Notes: generated from the sequence alone by a model not told the origin. A stretch of 64,000 nucleotides of DNA from Halobacteria archaeon HArc-gm2 (GCA_025517465.1 JAOPKE010000006.1:124001-188000); one strand, 5' to 3'; positions 33,783-42,806 are shown, numbered from the stretch's first letter. Made by a program: numbers and translations.

Positions 33783-35135
33783 ATGAGCGACACCCTCGTC
33801 GTCGTGGGCGGTGACGCAGCGGGACTGAGCGCCGCGAGCAAGGCCAGGCGCGAGGACCCGGAGATGGACGTCGTCGTCTTCGAGAAGGGCCAGTGGGTCT
33901 CCTACGCGGCCTGCGGGATGCCCTACTACGTGAAAGGCGACGTCGCCGAACTCGAGGACCTCGTCGCGCTGACGCCCGAGGAGATCCGCGAGGAACGGGG
34001 TATCGACCTCCGGACGGGCCACGAGGTCGTCGCCGTCGACACCGAGGGCCAGACGGTCACGGTCGCGGCCGACGGCGAGCGGTTCGACCAGGCCTACGAC
34101 CACCTCCTGATCGGGACCGGCGCGAGCGCGGTCGTTCCGCCGTTCGACGGGACGGATCTGGACGGCGTGTTCACCATCCACGACATGGACGAGGCCGACG
34201 CCATCGAGCGCTACGTAACGGAGCAATCGCCCGACAGCGCCGCTATCGTCGGCGGCGGCTACGTCGGTATCGAGATGGCCGAGGCGCTCTCGGCGCGCGG
34301 CCTCGACGTCAGTCTCTACGAGATGCTGCCCAGCGTCCTGCAACCGTTCGGCGGGGCGGTGGCGGACGTCGTCGAGGACCACCTGCGGGAACAGGGGGTC
34401 GACCTGCACCTGGAGACGGCCGTTTCCGGGTTCGCCGGCGAGGGCCGCGTCGACGAAGTCCACCTCGACGGCGGTGAGAGCCATTCCGCAGATATCGTCG
34501 TCGTCGGCGTCGGCGTGAAGCCGAACGTCGCGCTCGCCGAGGACGCGGGGATCGAACTCGGACCGACCGGCGCCATCGCGACCGACGAGTACGGCCGGAC
34601 GAGCGCGGCGAACGTCTACGCCGCGGGCGACTGCGCGGAGAACGTCCACGTCGTCACCGGCGAACCCGACCACGTCCCGCTGGCGCTGACGGCGAACCGC
34701 GCCGGTCGCGCCATCGGCCAGACTCTCACCGGATCGCCCACGGCGGTCGGCGAGACCGCCGGCACGGCCATCGTGAAGGCGTTCGACCTCGGCGCGGCCC
34801 GGACCGGCATCGTCGACGAGGAGCGGGCCAGCGACGCCGGCTTCGACCCCGTGTCGGTCACGATCACCGACGCGACGCGGCCCCACTACTACCCGGGGAG
34901 CGAGGAGATCCAGGTCACGCTCGTCGCGGACCGCGAGACGGGCGCAGTCCTGGGCGGGAGCGTCGTCGGTCGCGACGGCGCGAAGCGGATCGACACCGTC
35001 GCGACGGCGCTACACGGCGGGCTGACCGTCACCGAGTTGCAGAACGCGGACCTGGCGTACGCGCCGCCGTTCAGCCCGGTGTGGGACCCGGTCCTCACCG
35101 CGGCGAAGGTGCTCGCCGGGAAACTGGAGCGATGA
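33783..35135 (+). CDS. CoA-disulfide reductase / NAD(P)H sulfur reductase-type flavoprotein
   Basis: The 450-residue protein has two Rossmann motifs (VVGGDAAGLSAA at 7-18 and AIVGGGYVGIEMAEAL at about 156) and the redox Cys44 in SYAACGMPYY, the single-cysteine active site of CoA-disulfide reductases, NADH oxidases and archaeal sulfur reductases (Nsr). It could reduce CoA persulfide or polysulfide with NAD(P)H. Its stop overlaps the start of the M20 peptidase gene (ATGA), so both are co-translated, a pairing I cannot explain. Confidence 0.87.
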   Translation: MSDTLVVVGGDAAGLSAASKARREDPEMDVVVFEKGQWVSYAACGMPYYVKGDVAELEDLVALTPEEIREERGIDLRTGHEVVAVDTEGQTVTVAADGERFDQAYDHLLIGTGASAVVPPFDGTDLDGVFTIHDMDEADAIERYVTEQSPDSAAIVGGGYVGIEMAEALSARGLDVSLYEMLPSVLQPFGGAVADVVEDHLREQGVDLHLETAVSGFAGEGRVDEVHLDGGESHSADIVVVGVGVKPNVALAEDAGIELGPTGAIATDEYGRTSAANVYAAGDCAENVHVVTGEPDHVPLALTANRAGRAIGQTLTGSPTAVGETAGTAIVKAFDLGAARTGIVDEERASDAGFDPVSVTITDATRPHYYPGSEEIQVTLVADRETGAVLGGSVVGRDGAKRIDTVATALHGGLTVTELQNADLAYAPPFSPVWDPVLTAAKVLAGKLER

Positions 35136-36442
35136 CGACCGACGCGTCCCCCGTCGAGAACGGGGACGGTGACGCCGGAGAAACCAGCGACGCCGGAGAG
35201 GCCGGCGGCGGGCGCCCGCCGGTCGATAGCGACGCGCTGGTCGACCTGGCACTCGATCTGCTCGCGATCGACACGTCGAACCCGCCAGGCGAAACCGGGG
35301 AAATCGTCGACTTGATCGAGCAGTACCTGTCCGCCCTGTCGGTCGACGTCGAACGGATCACGGTCGATCCGGCGAAGCCGAACCTCCTCGCGACGTTACC
35401 GGGCGAGCGCGACCGGACGCTGCTGTACGTCGGCCACCTCGACACGGTGCCGTTCGACGCCGACGAGTGGTCGTTCGATCCGCTGGGCGAACGCGAGGGA
35501 GACCGGATCTACGGCCGCGGTGCGACCGACATGAAGGGCGCCGTCGCCGCGATGCTCTCGGCGATCCGCGTGTTCGCCGAGGCCGACGACGCCCCGCCCG
35601 TCGACCTCCAGTTCGCGTTCGTCAGCGACGAGGAGGTCGGCGGCGACGCGGGCCTCCCCGCACTGCTCGAGGCCGACCGACTCGACGCCGACGCCTGCGT
35701 CATCGGCGAACCGACCTGCGAGGAGGGACGTCACTCGGTGACCGTCGCCGACCGGGGGAGCATCTGGCTGACGATGACGGCCACTGGCGAGGCCGCACAC
35801 GGCTCCCGGCCGGTGCTGGGCGACAACGCCATCGATCGGCTCTACGGGGCGATCACGACCCTCCGGGAGCGGTTCGGGACGCGCGAACTCGACGTCGACC
35901 CGGTCCTGGAACCGGTACTCGCGGAGTCGGTCGAGTACTACGCGCCGACGATGGGCGCGGACGTCGCCCGGGAGCTCTTCGCGTCTCCGTCGATCAACCT
36001 CGGGACCATCGAGGGCGGCGAGGTGATCAACAGCGTCCCCCAGTCAGCCCGCGCCGAGGTCGACGTCCGGCTGACTGCCGGGGTGGACACGTCCAGGGTG
36101 CTCTCGGACGTCCGGGACTGCGTCGCAGACTGCGAGGGAATCACGCTGGCAGACGTCTCATGGAGCGTCGGGACCGCCGAACCGATCGACAGCCCGCTCG
36201 TCGAGGCGGTGGCGTCGACGGCCGAGACGGTGACGGACGAGCGCGTCTACCGCCGGAGCGCGACGGGCGGCGGTGACGCGAAGAAGCTCCGGAACGCCGG
36301 AATCCCGACCGTCGAGTTCGCGCTCGGCACCGACACCGTCCACGCCGTCGACGAGTACACGACCGTCGACGCGCTCGCCGGGAACGCGACGGTGTACGCG
36401 CGGCTCCCCGGCGTCTGGGCAGACGCGTCCTCCGGCGCGTAA
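35132..36442 (+). CDS. M20-family amidohydrolase (ArgE/DapE-like)
   Basis: The 436-residue protein has the M20 layout: an acidic N-terminal tail, LLYVGHLDTVPF with the metal-binding HxD, GRGATDMKGAVAAML, VSDEEVGGDAG with the catalytic Glu, and a dimerisation domain starting about 190. The C-terminus has TGGGDAKKLRNAGIPTVEFALGTDTVHAVDEY. Substrate could be an N-acyl amino acid or dipeptide. Its start overlaps the stop of the flavoprotein gene. Confidence 0.85.
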   Translation: MTTDASPVENGDGDAGETSDAGEAGGGRPPVDSDALVDLALDLLAIDTSNPPGETGEIVDLIEQYLSALSVDVERITVDPAKPNLLATLPGERDRTLLYVGHLDTVPFDADEWSFDPLGEREGDRIYGRGATDMKGAVAAMLSAIRVFAEADDAPPVDLQFAFVSDEEVGGDAGLPALLEADRLDADACVIGEPTCEEGRHSVTVADRGSIWLTMTATGEAAHGSRPVLGDNAIDRLYGAITTLRERFGTRELDVDPVLEPVLAESVEYYAPTMGADVARELFASPSINLGTIEGGEVINSVPQSARAEVDVRLTAGVDTSRVLSDVRDCVADCEGITLADVSWSVGTAEPIDSPLVEAVASTAETVTDERVYRRSATGGGDAKKLRNAGIPTVEFALGTDTVHAVDEYTTVDALAGNATVYARLPGVWADASSGA

Positions 36443-36487
36443 CTCGGTCGCCGTTCGCCGCGAAAGAGTAATACGACGAACAGATAC

Positions 36488-36508
36488 TATTGTGCGGTAT
36501 GGAATTTA
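36488..36508 (+). promoter_or_regulatory. 21-bp sulfur-regulon element before the multicopper oxidase
   Basis: TATTGT, nine bases, AATTTA, ending 49 nt before GTG 36558. TTACTATGAAAAC follows, as at 43.86 kb. Confidence 0.55.
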
Positions 36509-36557
36509 CTATGAAAACACGAGCCGGCGAACGGTTCGAGCGCGTGCTCGGGTCCCC

Positions 36558-38066
36558 GTGAGCTCGCCGTCAACTTCCACCAGACGGCGCTTCCTGCAGG
36601 CGCTGGCTGGAACGGGCGCGAGTGGACTCGCCGGGTGCCTGGCGACCGAAGGGACGGGCCCAGGTGATTCGTCCCGTCCGACCCCCCGCAGTCCGCCGTC
36701 CGGCTCCGCCGACGTACGGGCCGCACTGGCTGCGGCACCGGGCGAGGTCCAGCCCGGCGCGGACGCGACGACCGAGAACTGGCTGTACGACGGCGAGTTC
36801 CCGGGGCCCGAACTCCGCGCGAGCGAGGGGGACGTGGTCGAGGTCGAACTCGACAACGAGCTCGCAGACGGAACGACGATCCACTGGCACGGCGTCCCCG
36901 TGGCCAACGAGATGGACGGCGTCCCGGACGTCACGCAGGATCCGGTCGAGTCCGGCGGTTCGTTCACGTACCGGTTCCGGGCGGAACCCGCGGGAACGTT
37001 CTTCTTCCACAGCCACGTCGGGCTCCAGCTCGACCGCGGTCTCCTCGCCCCGCTGATCGTCGAGGAGGACGACCCGCACGTGGAGTACGACCGCGAGTAC
37101 ACCGTCGTCGTCGACGACTACCTCGCCGGAGAGCCCCGCCCGCTCTCCGAACTCGAGTCGGGGAGCGGGCCGGCGGGCGGTGGCCCGGGCGGGAGCGGCG
37201 GCGGTGGTCCCGGTGGCCCCAGCGGTGGAGGCGGCGGGCCGATGGGCGGTGGTCGCGGCGGGAGCGGCGGCGGTGGCCCGATGGCCGACCGACGACCGCC
37301 GTACGCCGGCCTCCTGATGGGGGGACGCTTGCCGGACGACCCCCGGACGTATTCGGTCCGGGAGGGCGAGCGCGTCCGGTTTCGGTTCGTGAACGCGAGC
37401 AGTGCGACGGCGTTCCGGGTGCGCGCCGGTGGTCACCCCCTGACCGTGACCCACGCCGACGGACGCCCGGTCGATCCGGTGACCGTCGACTCGTTCGTCT
37501 TCGGCTCTGGCGAGCGATACGACGCGGTCGTCGAGGCCGATAACCCGGGCGCGTGGGAGGTCCGTGCCGAGGCCGTCAACGGGGACGAACCCCCGGCGCG
37601 AGCCCGCGTGACGTACGAAGGGGTCGACGACTCCGCGGCACCGGGGGCGCCGTCGAACGGCGGACGAGCGCTCGCGTACGGCGACCTCCAGGCGCGCTCG
37701 CCGCTGGCGGGCATCGACGGGAGTCCGGACAGGTCGTTCGATCTGACGCTGTCGGGGCGCCAGGGCGGGACCGAGTGGCTCATCGACGGACAGGCCTACC
37801 CCGACGCCGACCCGCTCGACGTCCGACAGGGGGAGCACGTCCGGATCAGGATGGTGAACCGCAGTCCCGTGCTCCACCCGATGCACCTCCACGGCCACTT
37901 CTTCCAGGTCGGGGACGCGGTCAAGGACACCGTCCTCGTCCCCGGGCACATGGGCGAGGTCACGCTCGACTTCGTCGCCGACAATCCGGGCGACTGGCTG
38001 TTCCACTGCCACAACCTCTACCACCTGGAGTCCGGCATGGCCCGGGTGGTGCGATACGTCGGGTGA
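36558..38066 (+). CDS. Multicopper oxidase, Tat lipoprotein
   Basis: I start at GTG 36558 (502 residues). A twin-arginine signal (RRRFLQALAGTGASGLAGC) ends with a lipobox Cys, so the protein is exported and probably lipid-anchored. Copper motifs are HWHGV, HSHVG, HPMHLHGHFF and HCHNLYHLESGM, which give three cupredoxin domains with type 1, 2 and 3 copper. A glycine-rich insert with repeats (about 200-248) interrupts the second domain. It could oxidise metal ions or organics; the substrate is unknown. Confidence 0.88.
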   Translation: MSSPSTSTRRRFLQALAGTGASGLAGCLATEGTGPGDSSRPTPRSPPSGSADVRAALAAAPGEVQPGADATTENWLYDGEFPGPELRASEGDVVEVELDNELADGTTIHWHGVPVANEMDGVPDVTQDPVESGGSFTYRFRAEPAGTFFFHSHVGLQLDRGLLAPLIVEEDDPHVEYDREYTVVVDDYLAGEPRPLSELESGSGPAGGGPGGSGGGGPGGPSGGGGGPMGGGRGGSGGGGPMADRRPPYAGLLMGGRLPDDPRTYSVREGERVRFRFVNASSATAFRVRAGGHPLTVTHADGRPVDPVTVDSFVFGSGERYDAVVEADNPGAWEVRAEAVNGDEPPARARVTYEGVDDSAAPGAPSNGGRALAYGDLQARSPLAGIDGSPDRSFDLTLSGRQGGTEWLIDGQAYPDADPLDVRQGEHVRIRMVNRSPVLHPMHLHGHFFQVGDAVKDTVLVPGHMGEVTLDFVADNPGDWLFHCHNLYHLESGMARVVRYVG

Positions 38067-38145
38067 CGCGCCACATCGACGAACCGCTCGGGACGGCCCA
38101 CCGGGTCGGGGAACGCTTAACTCGTTATAGTGTGTTAAATTGGGC

Positions 38146-38364
38146 ATGAAATACAATATCGGGGGTGCGGATCGCACCGTTCGACTGGCTGTCGGTGGAC
38201 TGCTGGCGGCGATAGGCGGTGGCTCACTAGCGGGCGCACTGGAGACCGGGCCGCTCGTCGGCGTGCTCGCGCTCCTGGTGGGCGCCGTTCTGATCGGGAC
38301 GGGCCTGACCCGCGTCTGCCTGGTGTACCGGGTACTCGGGATCGACACCGCGGACGCCCGGTGA
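38146..38364 (+). CDS. DUF2892 membrane protein (YgaP-type)
   Basis: The 72-residue protein has two Ala/Gly-rich membrane helices with the pattern NIGGADRTVRLAVGGLLAAIGGG and TGLTRVCLVYRVLGIDT, which is the DUF2892 signature. In bacteria it is the membrane part of the YgaP rhodanese. Its stop overlaps the methyltransferase start region. The context is sulfur-related. Confidence 0.8.
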   Translation: MKYNIGGADRTVRLAVGGLLAAIGGGSLAGALETGPLVGVLALLVGAVLIGTGLTRVCLVYRVLGIDTADAR

Positions 38365-38366
38365 CC

Positions 38367-38960
38367 ATGAATCCCTTCGAGAACACCGGGCAACCGGACT
38401 GGGACTGGTGGGGACGGCTGTGGCCGGCGCCCGGGGAGACGCTACGCAAACTGGGCCTCGAGTCGGGCGACGCGCTCGCGGAAGTCGGCTGCGGGAACGG
38501 CTACTTCGCGCTGCCCGCCGCACGGATCGCCGATCCGGCGCCGGTGTACGCCTGCGACCTCGACGAGTCGCTCCTCGCGGAGTGCTCGACCCTCGCCGAC
38601 CGACAGGGCGTCGACAACGTCGCGCCCGTCCACGGTGACGCCCGCCGCCTGTCCGATCACCTGCCGGAGCGGGTCGACGTCGTCCTGCTGGCCAACGCCT
38701 TCCACGGCGTCGACGACAGGGACGCGCTCGTCCGGGAAGTGGAGGCGTCGCTCCGTCCGGGTGGCCGGTTCGTCGTCGTCAACTGGGAGGACCGCCCGCG
38801 GGAGGAGACGACCGTCGGAGGCGAACCGCGGGGACCGCCGACCGACCTCCGCGTGTCGGCCGAAGAGACCGAGGCGGCCGTTCGCGCGGCGGGCGACCTG
38901 TCCCTCGAGCGGCGGGTCGACCTCCCGCCGTACCACTACGGGCTCGCGTTCGAGCGATAG
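38367..38960 (+). CDS. Class I SAM-dependent methyltransferase
   Basis: The 197-residue protein has ALAEVGCGNGYFALPAA (motif I), VYACDLDESLL, VHGDARRLSDHL, and VVLLANAFHGVDDRDALVREVEASLRPGGRFVVVNW. ATG 38367 is preferred over GTG 38361. The substrate is unknown, but it follows a DUF2892 protein and precedes TusA and SQR, so a thiol or sulfide methyltransferase role is possible. Confidence 0.8.
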   Translation: MNPFENTGQPDWDWWGRLWPAPGETLRKLGLESGDALAEVGCGNGYFALPAARIADPAPVYACDLDESLLAECSTLADRQGVDNVAPVHGDARRLSDHLPERVDVVLLANAFHGVDDRDALVREVEASLRPGGRFVVVNWEDRPREETTVGGEPRGPPTDLRVSAEETEAAVRAAGDLSLERRVDLPPYHYGLAFER

Positions 38961-39050
38961 GATTCGGGTCGCCGGTCACCCGACCCGTCGATCGCGATGG
39001 ACCGTCACCACACCGCGTCGAGCACCTATACTGCACGGTGATTTTCAGAA

Positions 39051-39071
39051 TCTTGGAATTGGTATACAATA
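39051..39071 (-). promoter_or_regulatory. 21-bp sulfur-regulon element before TusA and the SQR-like gene (reversed)
   Basis: On the minus strand TATTGT, nine bases, CCAAGA. The element ends 35 nt before ATG 39107, the same spacing as elsewhere but in the opposite orientation. Confidence 0.5.
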
Positions 39072-39106
39072 CTAAAGTGATCCGGCCCGGAGGTTCACCT
39101 GTGACT

Positions 39107-39349
39107 ATGACCGAAATTGACGTGGAAGCCGACGAGACCGTGGACGCCCGTGGGGCAGCGTGCCCCGGGCCGCTGATGGACCTCATCGGCAAGATGCGGA
39201 GCGTCGAGCCGGGAACCGTGGTCCGCCTGTTGAGCGACAACGACCAGTCGCTCACCGACGTCCCCGAGTGGACGGAGGAGGCCGGCAACGAACTCCACGG
39301 GGTCGAGGAGCGCGAGGACCACCACGCGTTCTACGTGGAGAAAGCATGA
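39107..39349 (+). CDS. TusA-family sulfur carrier
   Basis: The 80-residue protein has DARGAACPGPLMDLIGKM with the conserved C-P-x-P, Cys19, which carries a persulfide in TusA proteins. It has an alpha/beta fold and moves sulfur between rhodaneses, DsrE-type proteins and acceptor enzymes. Its stop overlaps the SQR-like ATG (ATGA), a strong sign of functional coupling. Confidence 0.88.
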   Translation: MTEIDVEADETVDARGAACPGPLMDLIGKMRSVEPGTVVRLLSDNDQSLTDVPEWTEEAGNELHGVEEREDHHAFYVEKA

Positions 39350-40491
39350 CCGAGCACGTCGTGATCGTCGGCGGGGGCACCGGCGGGGCCGTCCTCGCCA
39401 ACAACCTGGCCGAGCGACTGGCCGGTGAGATCGACGCCGACGACGTCCGGGTCACGCTGGTCAACGACGACCCGGACCACGTCTACAAGCCGGTGTGGCT
39501 GTACGTCCCGTTCGGTCAGCGCGAACCCGGGGACGCCCGCCGGCCGCTGACCGAACTCGTCGACGACCGGGTCGACGTGCGTATCGACCGCGTGACCGCT
39601 ATCGACACCGACGCACAGCGCATGCAGAGCATGGAGGGCCCCGATCCGATCGAGTACGACACCCTCGTCCTCGCGACGGGGTCGACGCTCGCGCCCGACG
39701 AGATTCCGGGACTGGCCGACGCCGGCCACGACTACTACAGTGAGGCCGGCGCGACCGACCTCCGGGACGACCTGCTCTCGTTCACCGAGGGGCACCTGGT
39801 GCTCAGCGTCGTCGGGACGCCGCACATGTGCCCGGCGGCGCCCCTGGAGTTCGTGTTCATGGTCGACGACTGGCTCCGCGAGCGGGGCCTCCGCGAGGAC
39901 GTCGACGTCACGTACACGTACCCGATCCAGCGGGTCCACGGCAACCCCCACATCGCCGAGTGGGCGCGGCCGATCATGGACGAGCGCGACATCGGGGTCG
40001 AGACGTTCTTCAACGCCGAGGAGGTCGACGCCGACGAGCAGGTCCTCCGGTCGATGGAGGGGACTGACATCGACTACGACCTCCTCGTCACGATCCCTCC
40101 CCACCGCGGCGTCGACCTGGTCGAGGAGGCCGGCCTCGGCGACCGGGGCTGGGTCGAGGTCGACAAGCACACGCTGGAAGCCGAGGCGGCGGAGCACGTC
40201 TACGCGCTGGGTGACACGGCCGATACCGGCATGCCCAACGCCGGGAGCGTCGCCCACTACCAGGCCGGCGTCGTCGCCCAGCGCATCGCGAGCGAGGTCC
40301 GCGGCCAGCCGGCGACGGCGACCTACGACGGCAAGACGCTCTGCTTCATCGAGACGGGGATGGACGCCGCCTCGTTCGTGGAGTTCGACTTCGAGCGACC
40401 GCCGTCGCCGGCACCGCCGTCCCGGAAGCTCCACTGGTCGAAACTGGCGTACAACGAGGCCTACTGGCTCACCGCACGGGGGCTGCTCTGA
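39346..40491 (+). CDS. Sulfide:quinone oxidoreductase-like flavoprotein
   Basis: The 381-residue protein belongs to the SQR/FCSD group of FAD enzymes. It has GGGTGGAVLANNLAERL (FAD), HVYKPVWLYVPFG, LVLATGSTLAPDEIPG, GTPHMCPAAPLEF with a Cys near 163, DTADTGMPNAGSVAHYQAGVVAQ, and a C-terminal KLHWSKLAYNEAYWL that fits membrane association. Only two cysteines are visible, one fewer than typical SQR. It probably oxidises sulfide or another sulfur compound to a persulfide for the coupled TusA, with quinone as electron acceptor. Confidence 0.85.
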   Translation: MTEHVVIVGGGTGGAVLANNLAERLAGEIDADDVRVTLVNDDPDHVYKPVWLYVPFGQREPGDARRPLTELVDDRVDVRIDRVTAIDTDAQRMQSMEGPDPIEYDTLVLATGSTLAPDEIPGLADAGHDYYSEAGATDLRDDLLSFTEGHLVLSVVGTPHMCPAAPLEFVFMVDDWLRERGLREDVDVTYTYPIQRVHGNPHIAEWARPIMDERDIGVETFFNAEEVDADEQVLRSMEGTDIDYDLLVTIPPHRGVDLVEEAGLGDRGWVEVDKHTLEAEAAEHVYALGDTADTGMPNAGSVAHYQAGVVAQRIASEVRGQPATATYDGKTLCFIETGMDAASFVEFDFERPPSPAPPSRKLHWSKLAYNEAYWLTARGLL

Positions 40492-40493
40492 CG

Positions 40494-41138
40494 ATGGCCA
40501 GCGAAATCGACGGCGACGGTGACCTCGACGCTGACGCAGACCCGCTCGCTGACGCCATCGCCGAGAACCCCGAAGCGGTCGCGACGTTCGTCCGGCGCCT
40601 CGACGGCGTCAACGAACTGCTCGACGTGCTGGCGCTCGGCGAGGGCGCGCTCACCGACGAGATGGTCGTCGAACTCGCCGACACGACGTCGACGCTCGCG
40701 GAGTCGGCCGACGGCATCGCGACGGACGAGACCGTCGCGCTGGCGGAGACGGTGGGACAGAACGGCACCGAACTGCAGGAAGCCCTGGAGACGCTGGTCC
40801 GCCTCCAGCGGACCGGGACGCTGGACGAACTCGCCGAACTGGCCGACGTCGTCTCGCTCGGTACGGCCGCGCTCGACGACGAGATGGTCACGTCGCTCGC
40901 GGGGACCGGCGCCGCGCTGGGCGAGATCGCGGACACGGCCGCGGACGAGGACACCCGCGACGGCCTGGAGACGATGCTCGACGGCGTCGGTGCGGCCGAA
41001 AGCGGCGACACGGAACCGGTCGGTCCCGTCGGACTGGTCAGGGGGATCCGGGATCCCGAGATCCAGCACGGACTCGGCTACCTGTTCGCCGTGGCGCGGG
41101 CGATCGGACAGCAGCAGTCCCCGCCGAAGTCAGACTGA
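40494..41138 (+). CDS. DUF1641 protein
   Basis: The 214-residue acidic helical protein has internal repeats of LDELxxLxDxxxLxxxxxDDE type and ends DPEIQHGLGYLFAVARAIGQ, the DUF1641 signature. This family often occurs beside SQR-like, formate dehydrogenase or heterodisulfide reductase genes; the molecular role is unknown. It starts 2 nt after the SQR-like stop, completing a TusA-SQR-DUF1641 operon. Confidence 0.8.
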   Translation: MASEIDGDGDLDADADPLADAIAENPEAVATFVRRLDGVNELLDVLALGEGALTDEMVVELADTTSTLAESADGIATDETVALAETVGQNGTELQEALETLVRLQRTGTLDELAELADVVSLGTAALDDEMVTSLAGTGAALGEIADTAADEDTRDGLETMLDGVGAAESGDTEPVGPVGLVRGIRDPEIQHGLGYLFAVARAIGQQQSPPKSD

Positions 41139-41212
41139 ACAGGGACGCGCCCGAACGGAGGCCGTACCCTGACGGGGACAGCGCCTGAACAGGGACACAC
41201 CCGAACGGGGCC
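41135..41212. repeat. Direct repeat of about 28 bp, two copies
   Basis: Copies start at 41135 and 41185; the shared core is CTGAACAGGGAC and CCCGAACGG. The first copy overlaps the end of the DUF1641 gene. Confidence 0.8.
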
Positions 41213-41241
41213 TTCCCGGACCTGCCGCTGTCGCCCACCAG

Positions 41242-41262
41242 TATTGTTTGGATGTCACAAAA
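41242..41262 (+). promoter_or_regulatory. 21-bp sulfur-regulon element before the aminotransferase gene
   Basis: TATTGT, nine bases, ACAAAA, then a TATTAAC TATA-like sequence. It ends 45 nt before ATG 41308. One of the best matches. Confidence 0.65.
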
Positions 41263-41307
41263 CTATTAACGCGACCGACCGTACAGCAACCACCCACACT
41301 TTCGCTC

Positions 41308-42423
41308 ATGAACCCCACAGAACTCCGCGCGGACGTTCCCGCGCTCCATGACGACGTCTACCTCAACTTCGGGGCCCACGGCCCCAGTCCGCGGTACGTC
41401 GTCGACGCCGCCGACGAGTTCGTCCAGCGTCACGAGTACCACTCGCCGGTCCGGGACGACCCCTACGAGACGGCCTTCGACGCGTTCGACCGGACGCGCG
41501 AGACCGTCGCCTCGTTCGTCGGGGCCGAGCCGGACGAAATCGCACTCACCGAGAGCACTACCGGCGGCATCAACGCGCTGGCGAACGCCATCGACTGGCA
41601 GCCCGGCGACGTCGTCGTGCGGACCGACGTCGAACACCCGGCCGGGATCCTCCCCTGGCAGCGCCTCGAACGGGAGGGCGTCGAGGTGCGCGTCGTCGAG
41701 ACGGCTGCGGGACGAGTCGACCGGGACGCGTTCGCGGACGCCGTCGCCGACGCGCGGCTGGTCTGTTTCAGCGCCGTCACGTGGACGCACGGAACCAGGC
41801 TCCCCGTCGCGGACCTGGTCGACGTCGCCCACGACGCCGGCGCGCTCGCGCTCGTCGACGCCGTCCAGGTGCCCGGCCAGCTGTCGATGGACGTCGGCGA
41901 GTGGGGCGCCGACGCCGTCGCGGCCGCCGGCCACAAGTGGCTCCTCGGGCTCTGGGGCGGCGGGTTCCTCTACGTCGACCGCGAGGTCGCCGAGGGGCTC
42001 GCACCCCGGGCCGTCGGCTACCGGAGCGTCGAGACGCCGACGGCGGACCCCTTCGAGTACGCGGCCGGCGCCCGTCGCTTCGAGGTCGGGTCGGCCAATC
42101 CCGCGCCGCACGTCGCGCTGGGCGAGGCGGTGAACGCCATCGAGGAGGTCGGTCTCGGCCGTATCGAGGACCGCATTCACCGGCTGGCCTCCCGGCTGGT
42201 CGACGGCGTTCCGGCAGAGAGGGTGCTCAGCCCGTCGACGCCGGAGTCGGGACTCGTGACCATCGACGTCGACGACCCGGCGGCGACGGTCGAACGGCTG
42301 GCCGCCGACGGGATCGTCGTGCGCGACCTCCCGTGGCCGAACGCGGTCCGGGCGTCGGTCCACGCCGTCAACACCGAGGGGGACGTCGACCGGCTGCTCG
42401 ACGGGCTGACACCGGAGCTGTAG
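41308..42423 (+). CDS. Class V aminotransferase (cysteine desulfurase-like)
   Basis: The 371-residue PLP enzyme has ESTTGGINALANAI, DVEHPAGILPWQRL, VDAVQVPGQLSMDV, and the PLP lysine in AAGHKWLLGLWGGGFLYV. The family includes cysteine desulfurases (IscS, SufS) and isopenicillin-N epimerase-like enzymes. A cysteine desulfurase needs a mobile-loop Cys, which I do not see clearly near 320-350, so the reaction is uncertain. The 21-bp element and the neighbours favour sulfur chemistry. Confidence 0.75.
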   Translation: MNPTELRADVPALHDDVYLNFGAHGPSPRYVVDAADEFVQRHEYHSPVRDDPYETAFDAFDRTRETVASFVGAEPDEIALTESTTGGINALANAIDWQPGDVVVRTDVEHPAGILPWQRLEREGVEVRVVETAAGRVDRDAFADAVADARLVCFSAVTWTHGTRLPVADLVDVAHDAGALALVDAVQVPGQLSMDVGEWGADAVAAAGHKWLLGLWGGGFLYVDREVAEGLAPRAVGYRSVETPTADPFEYAAGARRFEVGSANPAPHVALGEAVNAIEEVGLGRIEDRIHRLASRLVDGVPAERVLSPSTPESGLVTIDVDDPAATVERLAADGIVVRDLPWPNAVRASVHAVNTEGDVDRLLDGLTPEL

Positions 42424-42429
42424 GGCGTT

Positions 42430-42505
42430 CGTACCTTTGTCGGGGACTCGTGTCTTTGTCGGGGGCTCGTGCCTTTGGCGGAGGCGCGTGCCTTCGGTGG
42501 AGACT
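42430..42505. repeat. Tandem repeat, 19-bp unit, four copies
   Basis: Units start at 42430, 42449, 42468 and 42487 with the core CGTGCCTTTG and a G-rich half. They lie just past the aminotransferase stop and diverge towards the end. Confidence 0.85.
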
Positions 42506-42521
42506 TTGGGTGAGAAAGGAG

Positions 42522-42806
42522 TTACCGCAGGTCCACGTCGTCCGGACCGGTTGTGACGTCGCCGTCTGGGCCGATCGTGACGTCACCGTCCGGGCCGACC
42601 GTGACGTCGTGGCCGCGGTAGGTGAACTGGACCGTGACGTCGGCGCCAGACCGGTCCTGGCTGCCGGTCACGAGCGCGTTCAATGCGTCGGCGTCGACGA
42701 CCTCACCGAGGGGGGGCTGCAGTGAGAGCGGGTCGGTCTCCTCGGCGGCGGCGACCGCAGCGAGGACGCGATCTACGGGTCGTTCCATCGGTTGGGTGTG
42801 TAACAT
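42522..42806 (-). CDS. HalOD1-type small protein
   Basis: The frame starts at ATG 42806 (or the internal ATG 42788). The pattern RVLAAVAAAEETDPLSLQPPLGEVVDADALNALVTG is that of the haloarchaeal output domain HalOD1, followed by VQFTYRGHDVTV. Length about 95 residues. The end has a degenerate GPDGDVT repeat, three copies, matching a short DNA repeat in this gene. HalOD1 is a proposed output module of signalling proteins; the function is not known. Confidence 0.7.
   Translation of the reverse strand: MLHTQPMERPVDRVLAAVAAAEETDPLSLQPPLGEVVDADALNALVTGSQDRSGADVTVQFTYRGHDVTVGPDGDVTIGPDGDVTTGPDDVDLR

Noticed and set aside
36511-36561. 16-codon leader ORF before the multicopper oxidase (GTGA overlap)
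   Set aside because: Its ATG lies 3 nt after the 21-bp element, so it would be upstream of the expected transcription start; unlike 54138 the spacing does not support translation.
41308-42423. Naming the class V aminotransferase as IscS or SufS
   Set aside because: The catalytic loop Cys of cysteine desulfurases is not clear. I kept the broader family name.
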